Shown: positions 35,453 to 45,620 of the stretch, piece by piece
How positions within the stretch are numbered: the first letter of the stretch is position 1
Layout: every line of letters begins with the position of its first letter
Assembly (NCBI GenBank): GCA_035236585.1
Contig: CP141135.1
Span: 778,001 to 842,000 of the forward strand
Length of the DNA stretch: 64,000 nucleotides
Reading direction: 5' to 3'
From: Warburgia ugandensis
Lineage: Eukaryota; Streptophyta; Magnoliopsida; Canellales; Canellaceae
Translations under genes and position numbers: made by a program
Notes under the pieces: model-generated
The model's database searches: none
What the model saw: only the letters and a program-made list of their open reading frames with translations
Told to the model about the DNA's origin: nothing

Positions 35453-36100
35453 ATGGCACCTGCATCGAAGACGAATCCTCCAAGGACGAGAAAAAGGGTA
35501 GAGCTAGATACTACATCGCTCATAATAGCCAGAGATGGAAGTGCTTTCACCAAATGGTATGTCACTTTTAGTTAGTTTTCTCTTTGATCTGCTTTCGCCC
35601 ATTTCTGGAGGAACTTTTCCAGTTCATTTTTGGGGTATTTTCAAATTCTTATGATGTTTGGTAATTCGAGTTCCCATTTCGCAGTGAAGCCTGCAATAAG
35701 GATGTTGCGGTTGGGCTCATTAATATGCATAACTGCAGTCTTGATTCCAAGATTAAGATGAATCTCGGTATTTTCTAGCTCCATTTTCCATGTCGTGGTT
35801 GTTTTTGCTCCGCTTATAGCTTCTTTTGCTTGATCTCAGAGGCCCAGGCTGTAGAAAACGTTGCAGAAGCCTAAAAAACCAGTAGAAAGGTATTCCTATT
35901 CTCCGATCTTCTGGTTTCTGCATCTCAGTCGAATGTGCTATTTATTTCGTTTTTTCCCTGTTTCTTTTGTTTTCTACTATCATTGATAATAGAAGGAAAG
36001 CAGTGGCTTCAAAACCGAAGTCTAAACAAGGTGAAAAGGAAAAGAAAGTGTCGGATCCCAACATGCCCAAGCGTCCTCCAACTGCTTTCTTCGTCTTCAT
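35453..36100 (+). pseudogene. HMGB6/7/13-type chromatin protein, 5' half only, disrupted
   Basis: Four exons with GT/AG borders: 35453-35556, 35685-35767, 35840-35889 and 35993-36100. They encode MAPASKTNPPRTRKRVEL..., then CEACNKDVAVGLINMHNCSLD (a C-x2-C...H-x-C pattern seen in the plant HMGB6/7/13 subgroup as I recall it), a Lys-rich linker, and the first strand of the HMG box, DPNMPKRPPTAFFVFM. The intact family binds and bends DNA in the nucleus. Two defects are seen. One extra T in exon 3 (GCC-T-AAAAAA, near 35870) gives an in-frame TAA; removing it restores phase with exon 4. The rest of the HMG box and the acidic tail are not found before 45.6 kb. A Copia LTR begins 128 bp after exon 4. 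It is a pseudogene unless the single base is a sequencing error and the missing exons lie elsewhere. Confidence 0.78.
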
Positions 36101-36227
36101 GTATATCTCCATTTCTTGTCTTCTGTCTGATTTTGTTAAGATTTTATTTTGGAGATCATTTTGCCTGTTTTCACTGTCTAATTGTGTTAATGTATTAGCT
36201 GTTGAGGTACTCAGTTTTAATGCCAAA

Positions 36228-36600
36228 TGTTAAGCTCTGCTACTAATTGTTGTGTACAATAACACAAAACAATACATATAAAAAAAGAGAAACAAACAAA
36301 AATTTATGTGGTTTGACCTAATTTGGCTTATATTTATGAAAGGACAGATAAAGCATGTTTACTATAAAGAGAACATTACAACTGAAGTTATATATAACCT
36401 TTGCTTTTGAATCCTATTTATAGAAATCAAAGGAGAGATGTATTCAACATGAATATAAATTGTATTTTGATAAGCCTTATTTATTTATTTTTATCTTCCT
36501 AGAATTCTTATGAAAATTGAATTATCTAATTTTAAGAGACTTCTTTTTGTGACAAGAATTGTTTAGAGAATTTTTGTTTACATGAGGATGGACATCAACA
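36228..36600 (-). repeat. 3' LTR of the Copia element (373 bp)
   Basis: On the - strand it begins TGTTGATGTCC and ends GCTTAACA, a TG..CA LTR with TGTT/AACA inverted termini. A purine-rich PPT immediately precedes it. A TATA-like CTATAAATAGG lies at about 36412-36422 (- strand). Confidence 0.8.
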
Positions 36601-38062
36601 ATTCTTCCCTTCCATCCTCATGCCATACTTTATTAGCTTAAGTTCATATTTGCTATGTTTTTACATAGTAGCAATTTATCATAAGTTATTACTTTAGTTA
36701 ACATATTTGTAAGATTCTTGTTAGTATGAATCTTTTCCAACTTTAGTATCTATTTTTCTATTATCTCTCGTATCCAATGATACTGTATGTTGATGTGTTT
36801 GGTATAGCGTGATATATTGAATTCTTAGTCAGGTCTAGAGCACTTTAATTGTCATTATGTATCTTATATATATTTTGTCATATTGAGCTCTTGAAAAAAT
36901 TGCTTTATCCATTATTTTCTTGCTTCCTTCAATTATGACAATATATTTAGCTTTTATTATTAATAGAGCTATGCACTTATGTAACTTGAATTGCTATAAT
37001 ATAAGCCCTTTTGCAAAAGTTAAAAAAAACCCTAGTATTGACATTCTTTTATCAAGATCTTTAATTATATTAGCATTTATAAAACTTTTTAGGAGTGTTT
37101 TTGTACTTTCAAAGCACAAACATAACTTAGATGTATTTTTTATGTAGTGTAATATTTACTTTATGACTTTCTAATGATCTTTGCTTTGATTTGATAGAAA
37201 TTTACTTATGACTCTTATTTTATAAACAATATTTGGCATAGTATACATTATTGAATCCATTAAACTTGTAATTGTTGATGAATAAGAAATCATAGTCATC
37301 ATGTCTATTTCTTGTAAATTTGAGAGACATCTTTTTGCTCAGTTTGAAATGATTGCTAAGTGGAGTATTGATCAGCTTGGTGCTTTTTATAGTTGTATTT
37401 GATTTAATTATTAACATATTTTATATAAAGTAATAAGATGTCAAGTTTACCTTCGGGTAATTTCTAAATGTACACACACTAATTTGTAACTGTTCTTTTG
37501 AAATCTTGATTTATTATGAATAAGTCAAATTTTTTGTACCATTGTCTTGGCACTTGTTGAAAATTCTCTTCCCTTCATCAGTGAACATGATATATTTTGA
37601 GGTAAAATTAGAATACGTCTTTTTGTTGACATCTTTGGTTGAACTTCTACTTTTAGTTGAGGAGACAATTTATTATCTGATGTTCTAACATCTGTTGGTA
37701 AAGGAGACTGATGCTTTCTTTACTCAAATTCTTCTGCCACTGGTTTAGCTTTTGATGTAGCTTCTAAGTCAACTTGTATGGGTGCTAAGTCTAGCATTAG
37801 ATTTGGAGTATTGATGTCTTAAGCCTTCTTTGATTTTTTGTAGAACTGATTCTCATAAAATATTATATTTTTGCTTCAAATGATTCTTCTTGTCTCAGGG
37901 TCTTATAATCTGTTTTCAAAATCTTCATCTTCATATACGATGAAGATATAATGTGTAGATTTCAGGTTTAGCTTTTGTCTCATCTCTTTAAATACAAATG
38001 TAAAAGCTTTACACCCGAAAACCCTTAGGTGTCAATATGTTACCTTCTTATTGGTCTACTTT

Positions 38063-38510
38063 TGTAACAGCCTAGTGGCTCTTACATACAACAATATTGT
38101 TTGCTTTTAGAAACTGGCTGCCCATATAATCAGCTCTCTCATGATGCATACAACTAGCTTCCTTACAATTTTATTTTTCCTTAGTTTTTTGAGAAAAAAG
38201 TCTTGTTATAAAGAGTCACATAATACTTTTATTAATAATCTAGTAACTTTTTCTTTATTAATGTGAGACTAACTCTTTGTTCTTGAGTTGTCTCCCATTT
38301 ACAAGGTCCCAAGGCCTTTATATCTTCCCTTAGGGAACACAAAATCAAGCGTTCGCATATGACTAACTATATATTGGGTCAGGGGTTGGCTTTGATACCA
38401 TTTGTAACAATCAAGTAGCTCTCACATATAACAATATTGTTTGTTTTGGAAAATTGGTTGCCTATATAACCAGCCCTCTCATAGTTTTATTTTTTAGGTC
38501 CCTCACCTTA
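38063..38510 (-). mobile_element. TRIM-like miniature LTR element, - strand, 5' LTR truncated
   Basis: Two direct repeats start with TGTAACA on the + strand, at 38063 and 38403 (340 bp apart), and share GTAACA..AAGTAGCTCT and ACAACAATATTGTTTGC. Between them, immediately next to the 38403 copy, lies GGCTTTGATACCA (38388-38400), the reverse complement of a TGGTATCA-type initiator-Met tRNA primer-binding site. A PPT-like AAGGGAAGA (- strand, about 38327-38335) precedes the lower LTR. So the order is LTR (38403-38510, truncated), an internal ~80 bp, then LTR (38063-~38325). No coding capacity. Confidence 0.72.
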
Positions 38511-39457
38511 CTTGGGTCCTTAGGTTGATGAGGGTGGGCCAAGAGAAGGTTGGCAGGCTTTTAGGCTGAAGTGAAAGATAAAGAATTAGTCTTACATTGC
38601 TTGAGGAGAGGAAATTAGGCTATTTATAAAAGTTCAGGGAACTCTAATGGTTACAATGTATTTTTTCTAAAAAATTGGGGAAGAACAAAACTGTGAGGGG
38701 TGTATGGGCATTTTAAAGTAGACAATATTGTAATTGTTGGAACTTCAAGGTGTTATAAATGGTATTAGAGCTAATTCTTTTCATAGTGTGGTGGCTAATT
38801 GCATGCCAGCATCTGATCGTGGCTATCATGTGAGAATGTGTGTTTTTTAAGAGGGGAAGATATGAAGCCTTAGGCCGATTAGGGTGGGTGAAGAGAAGGC
38901 TAGTAGGTTTTTAGGCTAAGGTGAAAGATAGAGAGTTAGTCTCATATTGCCTAGGGAGAGGAAATTGGGTTGCTTATAAGAGTTCTGAGAACTCTAATGG
39001 TCACAATGCATTTTTCTTAAGAAATTGAGGAAGAACAAAATTGTGAGAGGTATATGGGCGTTCCAAAGTAAATAATATTGTGACTATTAGAACCTAATGG
39101 TGTTACAAATGGTATCAAAATTAGTTTCCCTTGTAGTGTGATGGTTAGCTGCACGCGGGTGCTTAGTTGTGACTATCACATGGGGATGCATGTTCTTTAA
39201 GGGGAAAAGATGTGAAGCCTTAGGCTGATGAAGGCCAGCTAAGAGAAGGCTAGTAGGCTTCTAGGTTGGGGTAAATGACAGAGAGCTAGTCTCACATTGC
39301 TTGGGGAGAGAAAATTGGGCTATTTATAAGAGTTGGGGGAACTCTAACATTCACAATGTATGTTCTCTAAAAAACTAGGGAAGAATAAAATCGTGAGAGG
39401 TGTATGGGCATCCCAAAGCAAATAATATTGGGATTGTTGGAACCTTGGGGTGTTACA
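38511..39457 (+). mobile_element. TRIM-like tandem array: three LTRs, two internal segments, exact 350-bp period
   Basis: LTR-like units of ~247 bp lie at 38511-38757, 38861-39107 and 39211-39457. They begin (T)GTGAAGCCTTAGG-like and end GGTGTTACA. Two 103-bp spacers (38758-38860, 39108-39210) start with AATGGTAT(T/C)A(G/A)A, matching the initiator-Met tRNA primer-binding site, and end in a PPT-like AAGGGGAAAAGA. The LTR-internal-LTR-internal-LTR pattern is what unequal recombination between LTRs of a TRIM produces. LTR blocks (AGCTAGTCTCACATTG, AATAAAAT.GTGAGAGG, AAATAATATTG) also match the - strand element at 38063-38510, so both are one family in opposite orientation. Confidence 0.8.
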
Positions 39458-39640
39458 ATTTCTGTCATAGAATCTTAAAGTTTAAAGGTGCTGATGGTGA
39501 CCTATTGATCAAGTAGCAAGTGATTTTCATAGCTTCTCTCCAGAATAACTTAAGTAGCTTAACCATGCTCAGCATGCATCTGACTCTCTTGACAATGGTC
39601 TAGTTCATTCTTTCAGCTATTCCATTGTACTGTGGGGTAT

Positions 39641-42600
39641 TGAGGCCCTAATTTTTTATTTTATAAAAACCAAAATAGTGAAAAATAACTCCAAATGAAT
39701 TTCATTTCTAGAAAACTTTGAGGGGCAACCATCGACTCAAAATTAAATTTTTTTTCAAGTTAACATTTTAAAAATAATTTTAATATTTCAGGACTAATCT
39801 AGTCAATAGCTACATTCTCAAAATAATATAATTAAGTCCAATTAGATAAATGTACATACATAGTCTATGTAGAATTAGTCTTGTCTTTCTCTTAATAAGA
39901 CTTCTCGATCACTATTGGTCTAACTCTCCATCAGTTTTATCTTTTTCTCAATATTTGAGGCATTGTAACAATAACGCAATACCTCAGAAAACAATGCTTG
40001 GTAGGTATATAGACATTTAATATAATAATAATAAAACAAAATTGAATAACAATGCTTATATAATAAGTAGATCAATATAATGATTATAACCAATGCCAAT
40101 TCTATCTTATAATATTATATATGATAAAATATGTATCTCACGAATTTAAAACATAATATCATTTAATATAAGTGAGCATTCAATAATAACATGGCTCCCC
40201 AATGTGCATAAGTCTTACAAGTATTCTATATACTCATATAATAGATCATGAATACTCATATCACTCTTTTGAGTGTCATTACACCCAAATATATATCAAT
40301 ATTTTCATACTCATCATATATGCATATAAAATAAGAGTATGGATTGTCATGCCATAGTGGCAACCCTTCAGGATCTCAACTACCATCACTCCCCTTTGAC
40401 ACTATAACAGGAGACTTAATGTTTGTCTTAATGGAAAGGCTTGGATCGGTAGTATGGATTATCCATGTTACTAAACTCCTATTGAAAGCCATTTGTGAGC
40501 AAATGTCTATAATATCACAATCACAGTACAATTTTAAAGGGCGTGCCTTGGTGGCTAGTCTTTTGAGAGCACCTGTCATAAAACACAAAATATGAAAATC
40601 TCATTTAAAAAAACCAAGAGCACTTGTGGCTCACGATCTGCAAGGCACGCCCCTTATTCTGGGATTAGCCTCCATCGTCATTCTTATTAAAACCCATCAA
40701 TTTTAGTGATATAATAAAAAAAGATAATTTTAATTATACATAAATACATAGTATTAATTTTATAAAATCATCGATCATAAATTCATTCAATACATTATCG
40801 AAATCTAATATTGATCATAGTATAAAATATTGAGTTTAATAAAATCATACATTAAATAAGCAAGTGTAATTAAATCATAAGCAATTATGATGTTATGATA
40901 ATGCAACGTTTTTAAAATTAAAATATAACATTAAATGTCGTCACCTACCTTAATGTGAAATAACCCACTTTAAGAGTAATCTTCTTAACTTGTACGCTCA
41001 GATGTACCTATCAATATCATAGTACTATTTCATGTTATTTATTTTATAAGTGAAATTTATGGCGATCCAACTGTTAGATCGTTTTCTAAGATCTCTAATT
41101 ATAATTTGGTCTTTAATCCCAATATTTCTTGTTATTAATTTCTCTCATCTCATGCTCATTTGTTTATTTTTGTGTATCTAACATTTATACATTATTTTGA
41201 TAGTCAAATTATTCTTAGATCAATAATTTTTCACAATTTGGTTCAGATCAATGGTTTAGATTAATTTCTAAAATAATCACACCTAATATGATTATTAGAA
41301 CTCTTATTTATTATTATTATTATCATTATTATATATTATCTTGTTGTTTAAGTCTTGGGGCATAATCACCCTTTGATTTGCCAATTTTAAGTTATTGAAT
41401 TATATTTTATAATTTTTCTAATTTAAAAGTGGTCGAATGTAAGTTTTTAAGTTAAATTTAGATCCACGTCATCAACATAATCGCAATGGATGTTTTCAAT
41501 CATGATTTGAACTTCTATAGCGTCGAAAATAAAGTTTCTAGTGGAAAGACTTCATAATTTAATACATATTAATTTATAGGGGGTTAGGTGGGTTGTTTGC
41601 ATCAATTTACATTGGTGGCTTGGTTTACACCGGTGTCCTTAAGATGCTCTGCTTCCAAAATGCACTGCAGAACATGCTGTGTGCATCCTGGTCACTAGGA
41701 CGCTCCTCTGTGTGTGTCCTGATCGCCTAGACGCCAGGCATCTCAACCTCTTGTGGCCACGTGCATGGTGCTCCCATTTGCACGTGCATTTGCATTGGGG
41801 CATTCCGGCGTCAGTGACAGGGGGCCGATGTGGGAGTCATCGCCAATGACTCCCTAGGTGTCAAAAAATTGTAATTTTTGCACCTTTTTACTCACAATTT
41901 CATGTATATACCATTTTTAGCACTCATTTTGATTGATTTTGCTAATAGCTGAGGTTTTTTTTTTTTTCATTTTTTCTCACATTTATAAAATTCTTATACA
42001 TATTGTTCTTTGTGATTTTTATGGTCACAACTATTGGATCTCTCTCAAACTTAAAGGCCTTATTTTTGGGTTTGTCACGTACTAGATGAATGTGCGATCG
42101 TGGTTTTGAAGCTATTTCATCGACTTAATCCTACGACTATAGTAGGATATACTAGGTCTCCAGGAAAACAATGAACCCTTGTCATTTTTCAACTTCAATA
42201 GACGCAAACTCAATGCATATACTGAAATTGGAAGGGGGAATAAGGGGTGAGGCCTACCTAGTCAGTCAGGTAGTTGTTGGCACTGTCGAAGGGGCTTTTT
42301 CCAAGATTTTCCAGCGTTATGTTTTTGCTAAAGCCCTAGTTATTGAAAAAATGAGATTTGCAGAGGATATGATCAGAGAAAAGGGACATGATGGAGACAA
42401 TGAGGAGAATTGAGAGTCTGGAAGAGGAAGAGCTCATGATGGGAGGTGGAAAGGTCATCTTTTAACGCCAATCGACCTTCCTTTTTTATGACATTGGCGT
42501 TGGAATGGGAGGGGGTAGAAGGGGGTGCTGTTATAAAAACATCCTTTGTATTTCAGGCCTCTCTAAAGTACCAAATTGCTCTTCTAACTTCAATGGTTCA

Positions 42601-42765
42601 TAATTTCTCTGTTTGAGTTTTGTTTTCTATTTTTTTTTTATATCGTTTAATTTTTATCGACGTGTGCTTTTTATTTTTTGAGTTTTTAGAACCAAATTCT
42701 AGTCATCAATTTTTTAAATTAAATTTATTTATTATTAATTTATTATTTAAAATGAGGATATTACA
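39641..42765 (-). mobile_element. 3.1-kb solo LTR inserted in Copia integrase
   Basis: On the - strand it starts TGTAATATCC and ends TTAGGGCCTCA. It is flanked by GGTAT (39636-39640) and GGTAC (42766-42770), a 5-bp target duplication with one change. Excising it with one duplicate rejoins the integrase reading frame of the host Copia element exactly. It contains no gag-pol, and only short chance ORFs. The same family appears on the + strand at 23.8-26.6 kb. An LTR of ~3 kb is unusually long. A composite non-autonomous element without recognisable internal domains is the alternative. Confidence 0.78.
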
Positions 42766-42770
42766 GGTAC

Positions 42771-43353
42771 GTGGAGTTGTCTTCTTATGTTGAATGTCAC
42801 TTATTGTTTGGTATACTTTGAACTCTTTTGAGGTATATTCTTTTTCATTGATTGTTTTGAGACACTTGACTTTCTTTTCAGTTTGCTATTGTACCATTGC
42901 GTGGAATCTTTTAAAGCATTCGAATACATGTTCTTTATTCTTTACAAAATATACCCATACTTTCCTAGATGTATAAATTATAAATGTTACAAAATATTTG
43001 TTCCTGTTTAATAACTCTACTTCTATGGGACCACATATATCCAAGTACATCAAACTCAATATTTCATTTCTTTTATTGCTAGAAGACGAAAAAGCAACCT
43101 TATGTTGCTTGCTAAATAAATAGTAATTACATAAATTAAGAGTTATACTTTTAACCAATTTGATTAGTAGCTTTTTTGCAAGTGTGAACAACCTTTCCCT
43201 CTCATGTGGCAGTCTTTTGTGCCAAAGGTTTGGTGAACCTTCATCTTCTGCCACATTAAGATTGTCTCTAGATGTTCTTGTGTGGGTTTTGTACAAAGTG
43301 TTGTGTATATATGTCCTTTTGCTACGATTATTGTGCCTTTTATTAGTTTTCAT
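42771..43353 (-). pseudogene. Copia GAG-pre-integrase / integrase N-terminal part
   Basis: The - strand ORF 42886-43353 reads LWHKRLPHERERLFTLAKK (GAG-pre-integrase), CNYYLFSKQHKVAF (an HHCC-like zinc-binding region with decayed residues), then YLDICGPIEVE and YFVTFI..SRKVWVYF of the integrase core. The canonical D-D after VTFI is replaced (IYTSRK), so the catalytic core is damaged. Beyond 42886 a stop interrupts the frame, but the homology continues to the solo LTR junction at 42770. Confidence 0.85.
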
Positions 43354-43699
43354 GTACTATTGCTAAAGTAATTGATGTAGTATTGTTTGTCAAGGGCTAG
43401 GACTGAAATCAGGTTCAGTCTGAGTTCTTGTATATGTCATACCTCCTTGAGTATTACTGTGTAGTCAATATTTGTCTTTATTTACACATCACCGATCCTA
43501 ATTGTTCTTGAGGAGCTATCATTTCCCATTTTAACAATGCCAAAGTCTCCTTTGTAGGTGGTGAAGAAGTCCTTGTGAGGAGTGGTGTAATAGGAAGCTA
43601 TTATATCTATCCCCTACTCTGCTTCACTCTTGATTGCATGTAGGCATAATTTCTCCTTTGTTGTAAGCATTGCTGTCTTAAGCAATAGTGATTAGTGTC

Positions 43700-43933
43700 T
43701 TACCATTGTCCTCCTTTGGCTTGATTATGTCTTATCTCCCTCTTGAGCTTTTGACAATCTTTCTTCTTGTGACTTGGAATACTGCAGTGAAAACACTTGA
43801 ACTGTCCTTTGAGTTGATTTTTTGATCTATTGTGAGTTTGCAATCTCCCAAAGTACTTATTTTCTGTAATCAAGGCATGTGCCTGGTTTATGTTGGCTTC
43901 TTTTCTTCTTAGCCTCTTTGTTGAACAGCACAT
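43700..43933 (-). pseudogene. Copia gag zinc-knuckle segment
   Basis: The - strand ORF contains KCFHCSIPSHKKKDCQKLKRE, a CX2CX4HX4C nucleocapsid knuckle, with the expected basic flanks. It lies between the gag start (44456) and the integrase, in the order expected for Ty1-copia. Stops separate it from its neighbours. Confidence 0.8.
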
Positions 43934-44569
43934 CTTTGACCATAGTCATCCTCAACTTTTCTTTTGAAGCTAAGTTGTCGAGTGAAATTACTCATGTCTC
44001 TCAGGTTTTAGGTAGTGAACTTGGCAGTAATAGAGCTTGCCATTCATCTCTTAATTGTAATGCCACTAATCATAGTTGGTTTATCAAAATTTAAAATTCA
44101 CTGGTATATTCAATCATAGTCATCCCGCTCCTTAGTTTGAGGTTCACAAGCCTTTTCATCAGTAAGGCCTTGTTTCGAGTGGTTTTAGCTTGATGCATAT
44201 TCTTTAACTTTTTTCAAAAAATATGGGCATTTTCTTTTTGAGTAACGTAGTGAAATACACTGTGATCAATCCACTGTTTGATCTAACCTATAATTTTCTT
44301 ATTCATCTTTAACCAATCTTTTTCAGAAACTTCTTTAGATCTTTTTCCCTGATCATCTAAAGGGTCATGTAAATCTTTGCAGTATAAAAGATATTTCATT
44401 CTAGGTTTTCACAATGTATAATTAGTGGCATTTAATTTTATCATTGTTCTAGCCATGATATTTTCAAAACTAGTCTCTTCTATGGTTTCAAACTTTATCT
44501 CCCTTTTTTGAACAAAATTGAAAAGAATAGAGTGTACGAATGAGTTCAGAATAATAAAAAACTTAAGAA

Positions 44570-45615
44570 TAAATATTGTTTGAGAGGTATTATTTGCTTG
44601 TACTATTTAACTTGGGGGGGTACTGTTCACGAGTCAACTCAGTCTTTGTTTACGAGTTGCTACATACTTACTGTTTATAGGGGGTGACAATATCATTTTT
44701 TTTTCAGCGCGTTATTTCTGGCCACTAGGGGTGTCAGTAACAACTAAGGACCCTATTCTGTTCATGCACGCAAACGCACACGTATCTTTGTTTGTCTATG
44801 TGCGTTTATTTATGTATAATTGCTCTTACTGTCTTGTTTATTTTGGGTCTCTTTTGATCAGGAACAGGGGGTCTCGATTGTGGACTAAGAGGGTTCCAAT
44901 GAGTAATAGCCAGCTTTGGTAAGGGGCAAGAGGGTTGTGATAAGGAAGAGTGTAATAGGATGGTGGAATTACAGAAAGACAATTTAGATTTCTCTTGGAA
45001 ATGGCTTTGATGCCTACCTTTGTAAATAAATGTTCAAAGAAATGTAGCAGTTTTACCCCCATTCTTTGAGGAGGAGGTTTGAATTCAATTGCCCTTCTTA
45101 ACGACGCCTTTTGTTCTCTCTTTCACTTCTGGCAAATGCTTACATTTTTGTGAAACGATGTGCTTATATTGTAGTTGCAGCCATATATTCACGATGTGTC
45201 TGCTGCTTTTCGTTGCATCTGGTTCGTTTTGTTAACTTTTGTTCCATAAAATTTTGTCTCTGCAATGTAAACGAGGCTATTTAATCTGATTGCAAGTTTG
45301 GGCATTCTCTATTACCTGCCAAGCATAGAAGCAGGGCAGATCCCGGGCGATGAATGTGGAAATCATGTTCTGTTCTTTGTTAAAGGTCTATTCTATGTGA
45401 AGCTATTAAAAACAGAATCGAATATGGCAATAAATAGATTGGCTGAAACTTGTGACTGTCTAATTAAATAGAAAAGAATGTGTGAATTGTTACAATGGAT
45501 ACAAGCCATCTGAATATGTTCTTGCTCATTGGACAATATGCTGATGTAGCATGGAGAATTCCTATCTTACTGCTGAGTGAGCAGTTTATTAACTTATTCT
45601 TATCAGCTTCTCATA
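44570..45615. other. Intergenic, nothing recognised
   Basis: I searched this stretch for the missing HMGB exons and for the Copia 5' LTR and found neither. It contains a TACTGTTCACGAGTCAACTC segment near 44630 and the 3' flank of the LRR gene. Confidence 0.4.
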
Positions 45616-45620
45616 CTCAA

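Larger units (their letters stand above)
36228..44560 (-). mobile_element. Degenerate Ty1-copia retrotransposon with nested insertions
   Basis: The - strand order is gag, zinc knuckle, GAG-pre-integrase/integrase, reverse transcriptase, RNase H, PPT, 3' LTR. Gag starts near 44456 (MARTMIKLNATNYTLW). The CCHC knuckle (CFHC...H...C) is at 43700-43933. Integrase is at 42771-43353 and continues at 39462-39635. A segment with EDEDFEN and DPET lies at about 37860-38060. RNase H blocks (DNQSALDL, YHA) lie at 36770-36890. The PPT (GGATGGAAGGGAAGAAT) is at 36601-36617. Many stops and frameshifts show it is dead. Two foreign blocks interrupt it: the TRIM cluster 38063-39457 and the solo LTR 39641-42765. 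The 5' LTR and primer-binding site are not found past 44.56 kb, so the upstream end is deleted. It lies antisense to HMGB. Confidence 0.85.
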
